Positions 15,001 through 26,539 of a DNA stretch of 64,000 nt are shown one piece after another. The notes under the pieces are model-generated. The model was given only the letters and a program-made list of their open reading frames with translations. It had not been told where the DNA came from and made no database searches. Every line of letters starts with the position of its first letter. The stretch's first letter is position 1. Origin of the DNA: Allodiplogaster sudhausi (lineage: Eukaryota; Nematoda; Chromadorea; Rhabditida; Diplogasteridae); contig CALZFC010000087.1 in NCBI GenBank assembly GCA_945643635.1, positions 967,501 through 1,031,500 of the forward strand, given 5' to 3'. A program made the translations under genes and the position numbers.

Positions 15001-18000
15001 AGAGGCTGAGAGGAACAGGGAAGGAAGAGAAAGATAACCCTACTCGGTTATGATGAAGAAGGGCTGAGAGGAACAAGGAAGGAAGAGAAAGATAACCCTA
15101 CTCGATTATGATGAAGAAGGGGCTGAGAGGAACAGGGAAGGAAGAGAAAGATAACCCTACTCGATTATGATGAAGAAGGGGCTGAGAGGAACAGGGAAGG
15201 AAGAGAAAGATAACCCTACTCGGTTATGATGAAGAAGGGACTGAGAGGAACAGGGAAGGAAGAGAAAGAGAACCCTACTCGGTTATGATGAAGAAGGGGC
15301 TGAGAGGAACAGGGAAGGAAGAGAAAGATAACCCTACTCGGTTATGATGAAGAAGGGACTGAGAGGAACAGGGAAGGAAGAGAAAGAGAACCCTACTCGG
15401 TTATGATGAAGAAGGGGCTGAGAGGAACAGGGAATGAAGAGAAAGAGAACCTTACTCGGTTATGATGAAGGGGCTGAGAGGAACAGGGAAAGAAGAGAAA
15501 GAGAACCCTATTCGGTTATGATGAAGAAGGGGCTGAGAGTAACAGGGAAGGAAGAGAAAGAGAACCCTATTCGGTTATGATGAAGAAGGGGCTGAGAGGA
15601 ACAGGGAATGAAGAGAAAGAGAACCTTACTCGGTTATGATGAAGGGGCTGAGAGGAACAGGGAAGGAAGAGAAAGATAACCCTACTCGGTTATGATGAAG
15701 AAGGGGCTGAGAGGAACAGGGAAGGAAGAGAAAGATAACCCTACTCGATTATGATGAAGAAGGGGCTGAGAGGAACAGGGAAGGAAGAGAAAGATAACCC
15801 TACTCGGTTATGATGAAGAAGGGACTGAGAGGAACAGGGAAGGAAGAGAAAGAGAACCCTACTCGGTTATGATGAAGAAGGGGCTGAGAGGAACAGGGAA
15901 TGAAGAGAAAGAGAACCTTACTCGGTTATGATGAAGAGGCTGAGAGGAACAGGGAAGGAAGAGAAAGATAACCCTACTCGGTTATGATGAAGAAGGGCTG
16001 AGAGGAACAAGGAAGGAAGAGAAAGATAACCCTACTCGATTATGATGAAGAAGGGGCTGAGAGGAACAGGGAAGGAAGAGAAAGATAACCCTACTCGGTT
16101 ATGATGAAGAAGGGACTGAGAGGAACAGGGAAGGAAGAGAAAGAGAACCCTACTCGGTTATGATGAAGAAGGGGCTGAGAGGAACAGGGAATGAAGAGAA
16201 AGATAACCCTACTCGGTTATGATGAAGAAGGGACTGAGAGGAACAGGGAAGGAAGAGAAAGAGAACCCTACTCGGTTATGATGAAGAAGGGGCTGAGAGG
16301 AACAGGGAATGAAGAGAAAGAGAACCTTACTCGGTAATGATGAAGAGGCTGAGAGGAACAGGGAAGGAAGAGAAAGAGAACCCTACTCGGTTATGATGAA
16401 GAAGGGGCTGAGAGGAACAGGGAAGGAAGAGAAAGATAACCCTACTCGGTTATGATGAAGAAGGGACTGAGAGGAACAGGGAAGGAAGAGAAAGAGAACC
16501 CTACTCGGTTATGATGAAGAAGGGGCTGAGAGGAACAGGGAATGAAGAGAAAGAGAACCTTACTCGGTTATGATGAAGGGGCTGAGAGGAACAGGGAAAG
16601 AAGAGAAAGAGAACCCTATTCGGTTATGATGAAGAAGGGGCTGAGAGTAACAGGGAAGGAAGAGAAAGAGAACCCTATTCGGTTATGATGAAGAAGGGGC
16701 TGAGAGGAACAGGGAATGAAGAGAAAGAGAACCTTACTCGGTTATGATGAAGGGGCTGAGAGGAACAGGGAAGGAAGAGAAAGATAACCCTACTCGGTTA
16801 TGATGAAGAAGGGACTGAGAGGAACAGGGAAGGAAGAGAAAGAGAACCCTACTCGGTTATGATGAAGAAGGGGCTGAGAGGAACAGGGAATGAAGAGAAA
16901 GAGAACCTTACTCGGTTATGATGAAGAGGCTGAGAGGAACAGGGAAGGAAGAGAAAGATAACCCTACTCGGTTATGATGAAGAAGGGCTGAGAGGAACAA
17001 GGAAGGAAGAGAAAGATAACCCTACTCGATTATGATGAAGAAGGGGCTGAGAGGAACAGGGAAGGAAGAGAAAGATAACCCTACTCGGTTATGATGAAGA
17101 AGGGACTGAGAGGAACAGGGAAGGAAGAGAAAGAGAACCCTACTCGGTTATGATGAAGAAGGGGCTGAGAGGAACAGGGAATGAAGAGAAAGAGAACCTT
17201 ACTCGGTTATGATGAAGGGGCTGAGAGGAACAGGGAAGGAAGAGAAAGAGAACCCTATTCGGTTATGATGAAGAAGGGGCTGAGAGTAACAGGGAAGGAA
17301 GAGAAAGAGAACCCTATTCGGTTATGATGAAGAAGGGGCTGAGAGGAACAGGGAATGAAGAGCAAGAGAACCTTACTCGGTTATGATGAAGGGGCTGAGA
17401 GGAACAGGGAAGGAAGAGAAAGAGAACCCTACTCGGTTATGATGAAGAAGGGGCTGAGAGTAACAGGGAAGGAAGAGAAAGAGAACCCTATTCGGTTATG
17501 ATGAAGAAGGGGCTGAGAGGAACAGGGAATGAAGAGAAAGAGAACCTTACTCGGTTATGATGAAGGGGCTGAGAGGAACAGGGAAGGAAGAGAAAGATAA
17601 CCCTACTCGGTTATGATGAAGAAGGGGCTGAGAGGAACAGGGAAGGAAGAGAAAGATAACCCTACTCGATTATGATGAAGAAGGGGCTGAGAGGAACAGG
17701 GAAGGAAGAGAAAGATAACCCTACTCGGTTATGATGAAGAAGGGACTGAGAGGAACAGGGAAGGAAGAGAAAGAGAACCCTACTCGGTTATGATGAAGAA
17801 GGGGCTGAGAGGAACAGGGAATGAAGAGAAAGAGAACCTTACTCGGTTATGATGAAGAGGCTGAGAGGAACAGGGAAGGAAGAGAAAGATAACCCTACTC
17901 GGTTATGATGAAGAAGGGCTGAGAGGAACAAGGAAGGAAGAGAAAGATAACCCTACTCGATTATGATGAAGAAGGGGCTGAGAGGAACAGGGAAGGAAGA

Positions 18001-19373
18001 GAAAGAGAACCTTACTCAGTTATGATGAAGGGGCTGAGAGGAACAGGGAAGGAAGAGAAAGAGAACCCTACTCGGTTATGATGAAGAAGGGGCTGAGAGT
18101 AACAAGGAAGGAAGAGAAAGATAACCCTACTCGATTATGATGAAGAAGGGGCTGAGAGGAACAGGGAAGGAAGAGAAAGATAACCCTACTCGGTTATGAT
18201 GAAGAAGGGACTGAGAGGAACAGGGAAGGAAGAGAAAGAGAACCCTACTCGGTTATGATGAAGAAGGGGCTGAGAGGAACAGGGAATGAAGAGAAAGAGA
18301 ACCTTACTCGGTTATGATGAAGGGGCTGAGAGGAACAGGGAAGGAAGAGAAAGAGAACCCTATTCGGTTATGATGAAGAAGGGGCTGAGAGTAACAAGGA
18401 AGGAAGAGAAAGATAACCCTACTCGATTATGATGAAGAAGGGGCTGAGAGGAACAGGGAAGGAAGAGAAAGATAACCCTACTCGGTTATGATGAAGAAGG
18501 GACTGAGAGGAACAGGGAAGGAAGAGAAAGAGAACCCTACTCGGTTATGATGAAGAAGGGGCTGAGAGGAACAGGGAATGAAGAGAAAGAGAACCTTACT
18601 CGGTTATGATGAAGGGGCTGAGAGGAACAGGGAAGGAAGAGAAAGAGAACCCTATTCGGTTATGATGAAGAAGGGGCTGAGAGTAACAGGGAAGGAAGAG
18701 AAAGAGAACCCTATTCGGTTATGATGAAGAAGGGGCTGAGAGGAACAGGGAATGAAGAGCAAGAGAACCTTACTCGGTTATGATGAAGGGGCTGAGAGGA
18801 ACAGGGAAGGAAGAGAAAGATAACCCTACTCGGTTATGATGAAGAAGGGACTGAGAGGAACAGGGAAGGAAGAGAAAGAGAACCCTACTCGGTTATGATG
18901 AAGAAGGGGCTGAGAGGAACAGGGAATGAAGAGAAAGAGAACCTTACTCGGTTATGATGAAGAGGCTGAGAGGAACAGGGAAGGAAGAGAAAGATAACCC
19001 TACTCGGTTATGATGAAGAAGGGCTGAGAGGAACAAGGAAGGAAGAGAAAGATAACCCTACTCGATTATGATGAAGAAGGGGCTGAGAGGAACAGGGAAG
19101 GAAGAGAAAGAGAACCTTACTCAGTTATGATGAAGGGGCTGAGAGGAACAGGGAAGGAAGAGAAAGAGAACCCTACTCGGTTATGATGAAGAAGGGGCTG
19201 AGAGTAACAGGGAAGGAAGAGAAAGAGAACCCTATTCGGTTATGATGAAGAAGGGGCTGAGAGGAACAGGGAAGGAAGAGAAAGATAACCCTACTCGGTT
19301 ATGATGAAGAAGGGGCTGAGAGGAACAGGGAAGGAAGAGAAAGATAACCCTACTCGGTTATGATGAAGAAGGG
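1..19373. repeat. 59-bp tandem satellite array, about 330 copies, open at the left edge
   Basis: The whole stretch is a head-to-tail array of a purine-rich (plus strand) 59-bp unit. Successive copies of the landmark ccctactcgg begin at 21, 80 and 139. Common variants are a 3-bp deletion (gatgaaggggctg or gatgaagaggctg, 56-bp units), a 1-bp deletion (gaagggctg), and substitutions such as ctcgattatg, ccctattcgg, ccttactcgg, gagagtaacag and gaagggactg. Variants recur in fixed order, giving higher-order blocks. The last copy merges into unique DNA at about 19373, inside an ABL exon. On the minus strand each unit contains a copy of the end of that exon (PFFIIT plus GA), its GTAGGG donor, and a pyrimidine tract ending in CTCAG. 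Short open frames inside the array (for example 5069-5305) are repeat artefacts. The array continues past base 1, so its full size is unknown. Confidence 0.98.
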
Positions 19374-20781
19374 AGCTTCCCGAGTGCACACTCCAAGCAG
19401 TTGGATGAGATTCTTGTGGTGCAGCTCTTTCATGATCGCTGCCTCGGCTAAGAAGTCAGGCAGCGCCATCGCGTCCTCCTACAATCGAATGGACTGTGGA
19501 GTGACGTTTCCATTCTTGACCAAATGATTTGAAAACATTTTCGATGTGGTAAATAAACGGATGAATGAATTGATAGAGTAGTGAGATAGCCTATAACCTT
19601 GAGCGTCTTGACAGCGACAGTCTTCTCGTGGCTCTTCCAGAATCCCTCGTAGACATCCCCGTACTGTCCTCCTCCCAGTTTGTTCCTCATCACAATCTCC
19701 GTTCTCTCTACTTCCCATTCATCCTGAGCAGTTGGAGAGAGAGAAAAGAGAGCGGGTTGACGTCTGCTCTTAGGCGCCGGGTACAGAAGATTACCTGCCA
19801 CATTTACTTCTCTTGAAATAGCTCTGCTTCCTCTATTCTTACTCTGCCACTCATCCCTGCGTTCCTACACTCACACGCTCTGCAATGTTCGCGTTCCTTT
19901 TCATTCATCCACATGTTCCGCACAGTTTCTCTCTACTCTCTCTCTCTTTCTCTCTCTCTCTCTCTTTCTCTCTCTCTCCACTCTCTTAGCATACAGATGA
20001 GTCCATCAGCATTGACGCTGTGATGATGAACTAGCTCTCCGAGTGTTCGGAACTTGCTCTCGTGAGTGATGAAAAGCTAAAGAGGAAAGGTGGAATAAAG
20101 CGAAAAGATAAAAGGCAAAGCAACCCTATCATGAGCATCTCGGTTGATTCGGTAGTGGTAGACCCGCCCATCGTGCCGCACTGAGATTGAATAATCCCCC
20201 CTGCTGCTCTCGCTCTCTCGCACCAAGAAAGACCCGTTTATCCCGCTGCCCAGAAGATACTCCGCTTCTCCGCGAGATACTGATCCGTGATACCTTAAGG
20301 GTTTAACTAGACTAAGAAATGACAACGGGAAGCCACGATTACACAGAGAGGAAGAGTGAGAAAAGAGAGAGAAAGGAGAGACAGAGAAAGACACAGAGAG
20401 AAAGAGAGAAAACATATGGAGATGCTAACCACGAGTGTTTATCAGGCGAGTTGAGTGCTGCGATGTAGGAGGAAGGGACCCATCCAATCTGTCCACATCT
20501 TCTGCCTCCATTCCCTCGCGATGCAACCAAAGAAGCCTCGCACCATTCACCCGCTTTGTTGAATCCAAGAACACGCACCTGAAATGGCCAGCAATGACTA
20601 AGAGGAAGAATTCGTAGTCTATCAGTGAGCGCTGCTTATGCTAGGAAAAGAGTGGACAGGAGTAAAGAAAAGGAAGAGAGAGCCTCGCCTTGTCTCCCTT
20701 CCTCAGAGAGAGTTGCTCCTCTCCGACACCGTGGAAGTCGTAGAGAGCAAGGAAGAGAGGAGATTCCTCCCGACAACTCAT
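19354..20781 (-). CDS. abl-1: ABL-family non-receptor tyrosine kinase, partial (SH3, SH2, start of kinase domain)
   Basis: Cytoplasmic tyrosine kinase of the ABL family. Six minus-strand exons join in phase: 20781-20689, 20578-20430, 20293-20125, 20076-19995, 19794-19598 and 19478-19354. They encode an SH3 domain (ALYDF motif, then [14 protein letters not shown] and GWVPSSYI), an SH2 domain ([11 protein letters not shown], where the FLVRES Arg binds phosphotyrosine), the YPAPK linker, and the kinase N-lobe with the glycine loop [12 protein letters not shown], the VAVKTLK lysine and the C-helix Glu in [11 protein letters not shown]. The frame reaches PFFIIT, whose Thr matches the ABL gatekeeper, and stops at a GTAGGG donor that lies in the first satellite unit. 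The catalytic loop, activation loop and C-terminus are not in the window. The Met at 20781 is a possible start, but upstream exons are likely. The first intron appears to be GC-AG. Family assignment is secure; completeness of the gene is not. Confidence 0.93.
19936..19982. repeat. (CT)n microsatellite in ABL intron
   Basis: A run of CT dinucleotides with a few CTTT interruptions. It lies between the SH2-end exon (ends 19995) and the next exon (starts 19794) of the ABL-like gene. Confidence 0.8.
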
Positions 20782-20981
20782 TCCCATCGAGGCAGACGAG
20801 GATGTTGTCGCATTCAAGAGATCCTCTCTTCAAGAATTACGGCATATAGTTAACCATATTACATTTTATATTCGACTGCGACTACACTCTCTTGGAACTG
20901 AACATAGTTACTTAGGAAAATAAAATGGAAGTGCCAAGGAATGGTGGCAAAAGGAGAGGTAGATAGATAAAAGAAAGACAG

Positions 20982-21012
<31 letters not shown>

Positions 21013-21031
21013 AAGAGGACCGAAGAGGAAG

Positions 21032-21103
<72 letters not shown>

Positions 21104-21623
21104 GCGCGTGAAAAGTGGTGGATGCCAACTGGTTCTCATGCAGTCAAAGAAGACTTGAAGCTAGTAAAGAGTGAGTGAAAGAAAGTGGCTTAAGCGAGTT
21201 CGAAATCACGGAAAGGACCTGTGCAAGTGGTGAAAATGGTGCAGAAAAGGATATCTTTGCAGGAGAGAAAGAGAGGAAGAGGAAAGAGAGAAAAAGAAAG
21301 GCTCGAGTGCTACAGACAGATAGACTTCACATAAATAAAAAGAATGAAAAAAATTAGGCGAGAATGATGAACGCAAAGTTGAAAAATTGGTAGGAAAATG
21401 ACAAATGAAAATTTGAAGTGAAAAGCGTGACTCACGCCCCCACCCTATATACTCTACTCAGATCCGCCAATTGATTCTATGCATTCGATAGAGAGAGAAA
21501 AGTCTTAAAATTCGCACTTAATTAAATTATGAAGTGTTTTTGTCATAGCTTAAAAGCCGACTGCCTAGGCTAATTTTCGGTCATCCTTCCTGGTTAAACA
21601 ATACCCAATATTTCGAGCGTGAG
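20782..21623. other. Gene-poor stretch with (GA)n tracts
   Basis: This lies upstream of the ABL SH3 exon. It holds two dense GA tracts (about 20982-21010 and 21035-21100) and AT-rich DNA with GA-rich patches. Open frames here are low-complexity Ser/Leu or Arg/Glu strings and I support none of them. It may be intron or 5' flank of the ABL-like gene. Confidence 0.6.
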
Positions 21624-22054
21624 CAGAGATGGTAAATGGCCCAAAAATTTTGGGCCGGCCCGGCCCGAACCATTTCCGGGCCCTAGAATTTTGGGCCCGG
21701 CGCGGCCCGGCCCGTGGGCCCGTTTGAGCCCGATTTTCAAAAAAATTCTGGGAAAAAAGTCCGAAGTGTTTTGAAATTCAGAATTTTTCATGCTCGTGCT
21801 TCGAATATTCATTTTAATGTATAGAAAAAGACTTTTAGGATGAAAAATAAACAAATGAAGAAAAGTTTTGCTCTTAACAATGCCACCAGTCGTCCTGACT
21901 GGACGACATTGTGTGCTTATCGGGCCCAAACGGGCTCACGGGCCCGCCCAACTTTTTTGGGCCCGGCCCGGCCCTCCCGGGGCCCTGGGAAATTGGGCCG
22001 GCCCGGCCCGCGGGCCCGCCAGGGCCGGGCCGGGCCGGGCCGTTACCATCTCTG
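21624..22054. mobile_element. hAT-type MITE, copy 1 (431 bp)
   Basis: Non-autonomous DNA transposon. It has perfect 12-bp terminal inverted repeats, CAGAGATGGTAA at 21624 and its complement ending at 22054. It is flanked by a perfect 8-bp direct repeat, agcgtgag, at 21616-21623 and 22055-22062, which is the target duplication length of the hAT superfamily. CAGAG ends are also typical of hAT. Both arms hold long GGGCCGGCCC-type self-complementary blocks, and the centre is AT-rich. There is no transposase frame, so movement would need an enzyme from elsewhere. A second copy with a different target duplication lies at 60697-61168. The clean duplications and high identity point to recent insertion. 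Confidence 0.93.
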
Positions 22055-22940
22055 AGCGTGAGCGACATATTATCGAACATATTAGTAAAAATTAACATGA
22101 AAAACTGCGTATACTGTCCTCATCCTTCCTTGGGGTTTTGGGCGCCCCTTTTTCAGCTATGGTTTTTGTGGCATAAACTGAGGTCGAATAAATATTAAGA
22201 GTTAGTTAACAATAAAAAAAATTGAAAAGTTTCAAAATGTGTGCTAAAAAAGTTATGAAAAGCTCGAAACCGCAATTCCCGAGGAAAATGTTGATAACGG
22301 AAGAAAGGAAAACACAAATGAGGAAAAAAGTGGAATTTCTATAACTTGAAGGGTAGGAGAGTGAAAGAATGAAGAGCGGAATGCAAAGGAAGAAGAACAC
22401 TAAAGATGACGGCGGTTTGGAATGGAAAGAGAAGAGAAGGAAACACACAAGAGGGGTACACATTGGGATATCCTCGATGAGAAGGAGTGATCAAGTGAAC
22501 AGAGGGTTCTTCCACGTATACGCCTCCTTTAACCTTTGCAATGCTAAAACAAAGAATGGCACACGAACCAGGACGGAACAAGGAATGTCGACGGGGTAAG
22601 AGATATCTTCCATTAATGTTTCATTTTCAAAATTGTTACTCAATAGTTAGAAATGATGCCATTAGCAATCCATATAATTAAAATAAGGAAGAAAATGCAA
22701 CTTGAAGGGCACTGCGCATTGAGAAAGAAAGAATCGCTCCACATGGAAATGAATATTAATAGGAAAGGGCCCGAAGAGTGAATGCAGCCACATTGAAAGC
22801 TGACCCACTAACTTTTGCGACTATTATTATAGAGGATAGAGGAAAAGAAAGTAAGTGAGAGAGAGAGGGAGAGAAAGAGAACTGAAGAAAGAGAACGAGA
22901 AAGAGAGGGAGAACGTATCGAAAAGTAAAATTGAACTGAC
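22055..22940. other. Intergenic or intronic DNA, no supported gene
   Basis: AT-rich sequence with purine-rich patches. A GA-rich tract starts near 22855. Open frames on both strands lack recognisable domains and convincing splice context. I see nothing definite here. Confidence 0.5.
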
Positions 22941-23094
22941 TTGCTGCTCCAGGTTGAATTGGAGGGCATAGGACGGAATGTCTCGACCGAGCACGGACGA
23001 TTCTCCATCTCGGGTGGTCGAGGAGGGGCCGGCACAGAAGGAGATGACGGCGCCCCTGCCACACCAGCCGTGCCCCACACTACCTCATCACAGC
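22941..23094 (-). CDS. Candidate isolated exon coding a Pro/Ser-rich segment
   Basis: A 154-bp minus-strand block of higher-complexity sequence sits between microsatellites. It is bounded by a good acceptor (pyrimidine tract plus TGCAG) and a GTCAGT donor. The open frame encodes a Pro/Ser-rich peptide containing PSSPSVPAPPRPPEMENR, which looks like an SH3-binding type linker. It lies about 2.2 kb upstream of the SH3 exon of the ABL-like gene on the same strand, so it could be a 5' exon of that gene. It could equally belong to another gene or be chance. I recognise no domain. Confidence 0.35.
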
Positions 23095-23098
23095 CTGC

Positions 23099-23494
<396 letters not shown>

Positions 23495-24767
23495 AAAGAG
23501 CAATAGAAAGAGCGGAAATGAGAGGTGGAGGGAAGCAGTTAAATGGCGAAAGGGTCAATGTAATGGAGGAAAAGGAAGGCGAGCTACGAATCAAAGAGAT
23601 AGCAAAGGGAGAGAAATAGAGAGAGAGATAAGGGAGATGCGAGAAAGAAAAGCGAAATGGATTATAGCGGAGCGAGAAAGAGAGAGAGAGAGAGACAGAC
23701 TCGTTTGCATGCAGAAGCAATGGCAGCAACTGGAGCAGAGGCCGCCTAAGGAGAGCCAAGCATCCTCCCAGTCATGGCTGGCTACGCTGTCCACTATACA
23801 CATTCACTGGCTCTTCACCAAAATATGGCTCACACCAAACAATTGCAGTATTCGTTCTCATATTTCACAAAAAAACTTGTTGCTAGAAATTCAATTTTTT
23901 TCCAATGGAAAATCTAATACAAAACAGCAAAACAGAAAGGAATTCAATGGGAAAATATAATGAGCGTAAAAAGATGATCCTTGACATATGACAACTGCGG
24001 TCAAGTGGCGCATTTCTATCCCTTACGTTATTTTTTTCCTTGGAAGCGGCTATTTGTTAAACATCGTGAGCTGAGTAGCAAGAAAGAGATGAAACAGGGG
24101 GAAAAGAGGAAAATATTATTAAGCTTGAATATCTTTATATCATTCATGATATTTCGCTGAATTTTTTTTCTAAAAAATACCACGTTTAGCGACAGAAAGA
24201 TGTTTAAAAATGCAAAATACGTAATAAAACGAACTTAAACGACACTTATTTCATCCGACAAGAGCAGCAACAGCCACTGACCAGGCTAGAGGAAGGACCA
24301 GAAGGCATGAAAATCGATGGTCGGCAAGCAAGAGAAAGAGAGGACAACCGCGAGAAGGAAGGAAGCTTTGTGTGCATATGGAGCGGCCTCGAAGTGGAGA
24401 GAGAGAAAGAGAGAGGGAGAGAGAGAGAGACGGAGAATGGAAAAGAAAGAGATCGGGAAAAGGAGAATTAAGAGAACACGGCAAACTGGTAAAAAGCGGG
24501 GAAAGAGATGATCCTAACAGCGTTGGAGATGATGATAAAATCAGAAGGTATAACGGACAGAATAGAGGGGAAGGGAAAGGTCAGTTTACATAGAGGATGT
24601 GGAAAGATAAAATGGCTGAGAGGAGAGTACGCTCTGTTTCCAGATTCGCTTCCTCTCCACTTACTGAATCGCTGTCCGTTCCTAGCCAGTGAGGATGAGA
24701 AGAGCGAAGTTCATAAACAGAGAAGGGAAAGAAGAACGACAGAGAGCGAGAGCAAAAGTGAAGCAGA

Positions 24768-24810
<43 letters not shown>

Positions 24811-25772
24811 AACAAAGGCAGCACAGTGTTAGAGAAATAGGGAAGGAAAAAAGTCAGGGACAAGAGATTCTGTCTTATTGCTAGATGATCCATTTGGCCA
24901 GCTGAGTATTCTATTTCATGCTAAGAAAGGAGACCGCGTAAAAGAGAGATACAAATAAATGCATAAAATAGTTCCAAAAAAGGTAATTAGAGGCAATAAA
25001 GTAAAAACAAGAAAAAAATGCCTATATGAGAATTATCATTTAAACCGACACGTGAAATGGTGAATTTACCATCGCAGCATCACTGCGTTAACAGTGAATC
25101 AATTAATCACTAAAGCATCGACGACGGGGAACGTAAGACATCAAACAAAATGCCCCCCCCCCCCCCCCGACGATCTATCAAGAAAGAGAAACGCAGAAAA
25201 CAATAATGAAATGTACTTTGCGAGCAGGCAAGAGAGCGAAAGTAGAAGGGAAGATGAAAGAAGAGAAAGATGCTGAGAAAGAAAAGGAAAGAAATGAGCC
25301 GGTTGGTCGAACCTGGAGAGAGGAGAGAGTCGAGTTGTCCCTTCGCTGGGAGAGCTCCACTCGACGCAGCATCGACTTGACTGCTCTGCGAGTGGCCCAT
25401 GCAGTCTGCATCCAGCTGTTGCCTCCTTCTCCCTCTCTGCTCTCTCTGCACTCACTCCACTCTCTTCCCCCTCGATCCTCTTCAAAGGGCAATTTGCAAC
25501 AACATTCACAGACATCATTGGAATTTGGAAACAAAGCATGTTATTTAGAGAATTAAAAGGATAAATAAAAATGAACTACATACAATATAAATCATAGACG
25601 GCAACAATTACAATATGACAATCCGAACACAAGTCTGAAATATGAGAACTGAGGGAAGAAGAGCGCGGTGAAAGTTTTTTGCATAGCGAGAAGATAGGAG
25701 CAGGGAGACTCCATGTCTACATAGTAGGGAACAAGGAACTATGCAGAAATGGTACATGCAAGACTATGAGAA

Positions 25773-25809
<37 letters not shown>

Positions 25810-26506
25810 TGGGAGAGAAATGAAGGTGAGTAAGCAATAAACAAATAAAGATGATGTTTTCAGACTACTACAACCCTCCGATACTCACGATTCAGCATAA
25901 ACTGTGAGAAAAGAGAAGATGCAAGGAATTAGTAAGAAGGAGAGCAAAGAGGGGAAAAAGAAAGAAAGAAGAGAGGGAAGCAAAAGGAGGAGAAGATGGA
26001 ATGATGACCAGACAATGGAAGAACCCCTTCTCATCTCAGTCCGCTTCCTTCTTTCATTCTCAATTCGCAGCTGCAACAGCTAAGGAGATACCCAAAGGAC
26101 TCTTTCTCATTATCATCAAAGAAGGAGTCCCTAACCAAGTGGGAGGAAAAAGCGAAAGCAAACAGAGAAGTGCAGAACCACTAGACATCTAGGGACGGCT
26201 GCTTCTACAACAGCCATTTGCATATACGCACTCGTTATTATGATAGAGATAAGGGCTAAATCGGCATAAGTAAAGAGAAACAAGCCCGTCACGAATATTA
26301 ACAAGTTATTAGGGTGTAGTTAATTAATGAAATACAAAACTCCGGAAAAGAGGACAGCATGCAACAAACAATAATTGTCTGTTAATGGGCAGGATAACAA
26401 ATCGCAGGAAATAATACAAAACAATTAATGAGTGGCAGAGGGAACTCTGAGGCAGCAATCGAACTATTCTGCTCAATCGATGAGTCAGGAGAAGAACAGT
26501 GAGAGA

Positions 26507-26539
<33 letters not shown>

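Noticed and set aside
1..19373. CRISPR array
   Set aside because: The repeats are directly contiguous 59-bp monomers with no unique spacers, and the genome is eukaryotic.
21840..22198. Open frames rich in Gly/Pro/Arg/Ala across the GGCCC repeats
   Set aside because: They are translations of the MITE arms and occur in several frames on both strands.
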